The notes below the pieces were generated by a model. That model did not search any database and was not told the origin of the DNA. It saw only the letters and a program-made list of their open reading frames with translations. Made by a program: the position numbers and the translations under genes. A stretch of DNA of 7,224 nt from an uncultured Eubacteriales bacterium. GTDB taxonomy: Bacteria > Bacillota > Clostridia > Oscillospirales > Acutalibacteraceae. Below, one piece after another: positions 4,924-7,224 of the stretch. Position 1 is the first letter of the stretch. Each line of letters opens with the position of its first letter. The stretch is from NCBI GenBank assembly GCA_900313475.1, contig OMRJ01000289.1, forward strand, positions 1-7,224, read 5' to 3'.

Positions 4924-7023
4924 TTAACGGACTTCGGCAAGTTTTTTGCGTTTCAGGTGCGAGGCGCTCAGCCTGCGAACTTTGCCCTTTGCGAATTGCA
5001 CGGTAATGATATCGCCGTTTCGGGCGGTAACCTCTCCGATGCCGAAATGACGGTGGTGAAGCTTTGCCCCCACGTTAAAGCCGTCGGAGCCGTCCGTTTC
5101 CGCGCCGCTGCCGCCGTTGAAAAAACGCGCGTCGACGGTGAAGCCGACGTGCCGCGGGTCGGCAGAGGGAGAAAGGTTCTTTTTGCTTTCCTTCACTTTT
5201 CCGAAAATTTCATCAGAAAACGACGTTGCATACTTTTCGGAATCAAAGGTAAACACGGTAAGGTCGTTTTTGGCACGCGTCACGGCAACATAAAAAAGCC
5301 TGCGCTCCTCCTCATATGCGGCTTTCTCCGACGTGTCGGCAGGGCTTTTCGGAAGCTCGGACGGCAAGATGCCGTCGATCGCGCTTAAAATATAAACCGT
5401 GTCAAATTCAAGTCCCTTCGCGGAGTGGATTGTGGAAAGCGTAAGTCTGCCGCTGCCGTGAAAGCCGTGCGAAAAAGCCTCGTGCAGCACCTCAAGACGG
5501 TTGAGAAAGTCCGGGACCGACCTTTCATGCCCGGCAATCGCCGTGAGAATTTCGACCTTGTTTTCGTCGATACCGCCGTAAGCGGAATAGCCGGGAAGCT
5601 GCGCAGCAAAAAACACCGCGTCAGCCGGTTCGCAGCACGCTATGCGGTGAAGCGTTCTTTGTATTTCGTCGCATCTTTTTTTCGCCTGCTCCGTAAGGGC
5701 TCCGCTTTTCAGAAGCTTCACGAGAATTTCTCCGCCGTTTTTTTTCGTTTCGGCACAGATACGCTCGGCAGCGCTTTTTGAGAGGAACAGACCGAGCTTA
5801 TAGTATATTTTCATGAACGCCTCGGTGCAGCCGCCGTTTTCGGCAAGACGCAGAATGCCCGTGATATCAAGCACGGTTTTGTTCGTAAAAAAAGTGCAGT
5901 CGGTGTCGCGGCATGAAAAATCGCTGCCGCTGCGCATCATTATGTCAATGAGCGGCAGCGCGCACTCGTTGTTGCGGTAAAGGACGGCTGTACGACCTTC
6001 ACTTTTCGGGAGAAGACGCATAAGTCTGTCGTACTGCATCGGGATATCACGAACCTTTTCCTCGCGAACATACCCCTTTTCGGTGCGGAACGGCAGCATT
6101 TTTTTATTGATACGCAGAGTATTTCTGCCGATAAAAGCATCGGCGGCATGTATTATTTCGGGCGTGCTTCTGAAGTTTTCTTCGCTTTTGAGAACGGTTG
6201 CACCCGGATAGCTTTTCTCAAAATTCAAAAGAAATTCCGGCGCGGCGCCGCGAAAGCCGTAGATGCTCTGATCCTCGTCGCCCACCATAAAAATATTGCC
6301 GTTGCCGTCGGTGAGCAGCTTTATGATGAGGTGCTGAATTTTTGAGGTGTCCTGCGCCTCGTCAACACATACATACTTATATCGGGATACATGTCTGCGC
6401 CTTAAATCGGGGTAATTGCGCAGCATTGTGAGCGCGTAGACAAGCTGATCGTCGTAGTCCATCAGTCTGTTTGCCTTCAGCCACTCCTGATACTTTGCAA
6501 ACACCTCCTCAAACGGGATATCCTCCGTTTCGAGCGTTCCGCGTTCAGCCTCGGTCATCATGCTGTTTTTGGCGCACGTTATGCGGCGTCTGATATCCGA
6601 GATTATCGAATCCGTGGCATATTCGAGTGTCGCTTCGCGGTAGATTGCGGAAATCACCGCGGAAATCCGTTTTTCATCGGTGATAAGGGCAAACGGCTCC
6701 CGCCCCGTAAAATACGCAAAATCATTTATAATGCGCTGTGCCACTCCGTTTATTGTCCTGAATTCGGGCGTTTTTCCGTCGGCGTCACCGAACAGCCTCG
6801 CAAAACGCGTCTTCATTTCATTCGCCGCCGCAACCGTATAGGTAAGGACAAGAATACTGTCGGGCGCTATGCCGGCGTTTTTTATCATGTAGCCGAGACG
6901 CGCGGTGAGCACCGTTGTTTTGCCGCTGCCGGGAACCGCGAGCAGCAAAACGGCACCGTCAATATGCTTGACGGCGTCGGCCTGCTGCTTATTCAGCTTT
7001 AAGTCAAATATTTCGGAGTCCAT
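4924..7023 (-). CDS. UvrD/PcrA-like superfamily 1A 3'-5' DNA helicase
   Basis: This 699-aa ATP-driven helicase probably acts in repair, replication restart or removal of RecA from DNA, as PcrA and UvrD do. Motifs in order: Q-motif LNKQQADAV (10-18), Walker A AVPGSGKT (29-36), motif Ia LTYTVAAANEMKTR (60-73), DEAQD (221-225), motif III GDEDQSIYGFRGA (248-260), NFRST (283-287), motif V TIHSAKGLEF (531-540) and motif VI RRLFYVAVTRAK (574-585). Residues about 651-695 (HHRHFGIGEVTARNG and onward) resemble the Tudor-like tail of PcrA/UvrD that contacts RNA polymerase. The ATG at 7023 was chosen because AAAAGG lies 6 nt upstream. The open frame extends 44 codons further, but that part translates the tRNA-like sequence and lacks family similarity. 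It could be the main PcrA or a paralogue, so no symbol is given. Confidence 0.95.
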   Translation of the reverse strand: MDSEIFDLKLNKQQADAVKHIDGAVLLLAVPGSGKTTVLTARLGYMIKNAGIAPDSILVLTYTVAAANEMKTRFARLFGDADGKTPEFRTINGVAQRIINDFAYFTGREPFALITDEKRISAVISAIYREATLEYATDSIISDIRRRITCAKNSMMTEAERGTLETEDIPFEEVFAKYQEWLKANRLMDYDDQLVYALTMLRNYPDLRRRHVSRYKYVCVDEAQDTSKIQHLIIKLLTDGNGNIFMVGDEDQSIYGFRGAAPEFLLNFEKSYPGATVLKSEENFRSTPEIIHAADAFIGRNTLRINKKMLPFRTEKGYVREEKVRDIPMQYDRLMRLLPKSEGRTAVLYRNNECALPLIDIMMRSGSDFSCRDTDCTFFTNKTVLDITGILRLAENGGCTEAFMKIYYKLGLFLSKSAAERICAETKKNGGEILVKLLKSGALTEQAKKRCDEIQRTLHRIACCEPADAVFFAAQLPGYSAYGGIDENKVEILTAIAGHERSVPDFLNRLEVLHEAFSHGFHGSGRLTLSTIHSAKGLEFDTVYILSAIDGILPSELPKSPADTSEKAAYEEERRLFYVAVTRAKNDLTVFTFDSEKYATSFSDEIFGKVKESKKNLSPSADPRHVGFTVDARFFNGGSGAETDGSDGFNVGAKLHHRHFGIGEVTARNGDIITVQFAKGKVRRLSASHLKRKKLAEVR

Positions 7024-7024
7024 G

Positions 7025-7110
7025 GTCAGCCTTTTATTATTTGCGTTCACCGAAAAATGAAGTGCGAAATTCGGTTTTCGGAATTTTTGTCGGCGGATGC
7101 ATAGGCTGAC
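7025..7110 (-). promoter_or_regulatory. possible SD-masking stem in the helicase leader
   Basis: GTCAGCCT (minus strand 7110-7103) is perfectly complementary to AGGCTGAC (minus strand 7032-7025). The latter contains the GG of the helicase SD (AAAAGG, 7035-7030) and the spacer up to the start codon. The paired RNA would hide the ribosome binding site. A second hairpin, CCGAAAA (7050-7056) with TTTTCGG (7075-7081), would sit in the intervening loop. Pairing is seen in the sequence; a regulatory role is inference. Confidence 0.35.
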
Positions 7111-7125
7111 GGGACTTGAACCCGT
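7102..7125 (-). pseudogene. tRNA 3'-end-like fragment (T-arm plus acceptor strand)
   Basis: On the minus strand ACGGG-TTCAAGT-CCCGT (7125-7109) is a textbook tRNA T-stem and seven-base T-loop, followed by CAGCCTA in the place of a 3' acceptor strand. No matching 5' half, D-arm or clear anticodon arm is seen upstream to the window edge. The terminal bases are TGCA rather than CCA. It is best read as a tRNA remnant, an integration-site scar or a tRNA-like leader element. An intact tRNA interrupted by the neighbouring repeat, with its 5' half outside the window, is not excluded. Confidence 0.45.
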
Positions 7126-7141
7126 GTCGGTTTTGACTGGC

Positions 7142-7224
7142 TGATTTTCGCTCATGCCGCGTTAAAACCCTTGCAAATACGTCAAGTATTCGCTGCGGGC
7201 TTTGCCTTGCCTGAACAAAAATCA
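7142..7224. repeat. long rod-like inverted repeat (element B)
   Basis: On the minus strand TGATTTTTGTTCA (7224-7212) pairs with TGAGCGAAAATCA (7154-7142) over 13 positions including two G-U pairs. Moving inward, AAAGCCC (7203-7197) pairs with GGGTTTT (7170-7164), and GCGAATAC (7193-7186) pairs with GTATTTGC (7180-7173) around a 5-nt loop. Almost the whole 83 nt can fold as one rod. There is no coding potential and no U tract. It may continue past the window edge. The form suggests a dispersed palindromic repeat or structured RNA; which one is unknown. Confidence 0.6.

Noticed and set aside
7024..7155. N-terminal extension of the helicase frame by 44 codons
   Set aside because: It translates the T-arm-like sequence (TGSSPVS is a typical tRNA mistranslation) and part of the palindromic repeat. 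The ATG at 7023 has a well-spaced SD and starts where helicase similarity starts.

Overview
The window looks like ordinary chromosomal DNA from a Clostridia-type Firmicute, probably an uncultured gut or anaerobic lineage; I cannot name a genus. The evidence is AGGAG-type Shine-Dalgarno (SD) sites, a Bacillus/Clostridium-type (DinR) LexA operator in front of recA, rimO directly joined to pgsA, and intrinsic terminators with long U tracts. All six convincing genes are on the minus strand, so transcription runs from high to low coordinates. Both window edges lie in repeat-like DNA, as often happens when a short-read contig breaks at repeats.

Layout in transcription order. At 7224-7024 there is a non-coding leader holding a long rod-like inverted repeat (7142-7224), a tRNA T-arm-like sequence (7102-7125), and an 8-bp stem that could mask the ribosome binding site of the next gene. 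At 7023-4924 is a UvrD/PcrA-type superfamily 1 DNA helicase with a C-terminal Tudor-like domain. At 4923-4810 are the recA promoter and a near-consensus LexA box. At 4809-3637 is recA, coupled through a TGATG junction to recX (3637-3035). A terminator at about 2888-2926 ends that unit.

A second unit starts with candidate promoters at 2862-2914. It reads rimO (2828-1497), then pgsA (1500-949, joined by a 4-nt ATGA overlap), then a dCMP deaminase-like gene (929-441). It ends in a hairpin terminator at 385-425, and a further bidirectional terminator lies at 295-340. Positions 1-440 hold no credible gene. They carry a perfect 28-bp direct repeat (1-28 and 273-300) that resembles a translation initiation region on the minus strand, plus two structured inverted-repeat elements (91-150 and 180-269).

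Functionally, the right half is a recombination and repair module: the helicase dismantles or unwinds DNA structures, RecA forms filaments, and RecX restrains RecA. LexA control is visible at recA. The left half is a housekeeping operon combining ribosomal protein S12 modification, phosphatidylglycerol synthesis and dUMP supply. I found no CRISPR array, transposase, phage gene or obvious new multi-gene system. The most unusual material is the non-coding structure at the two ends.
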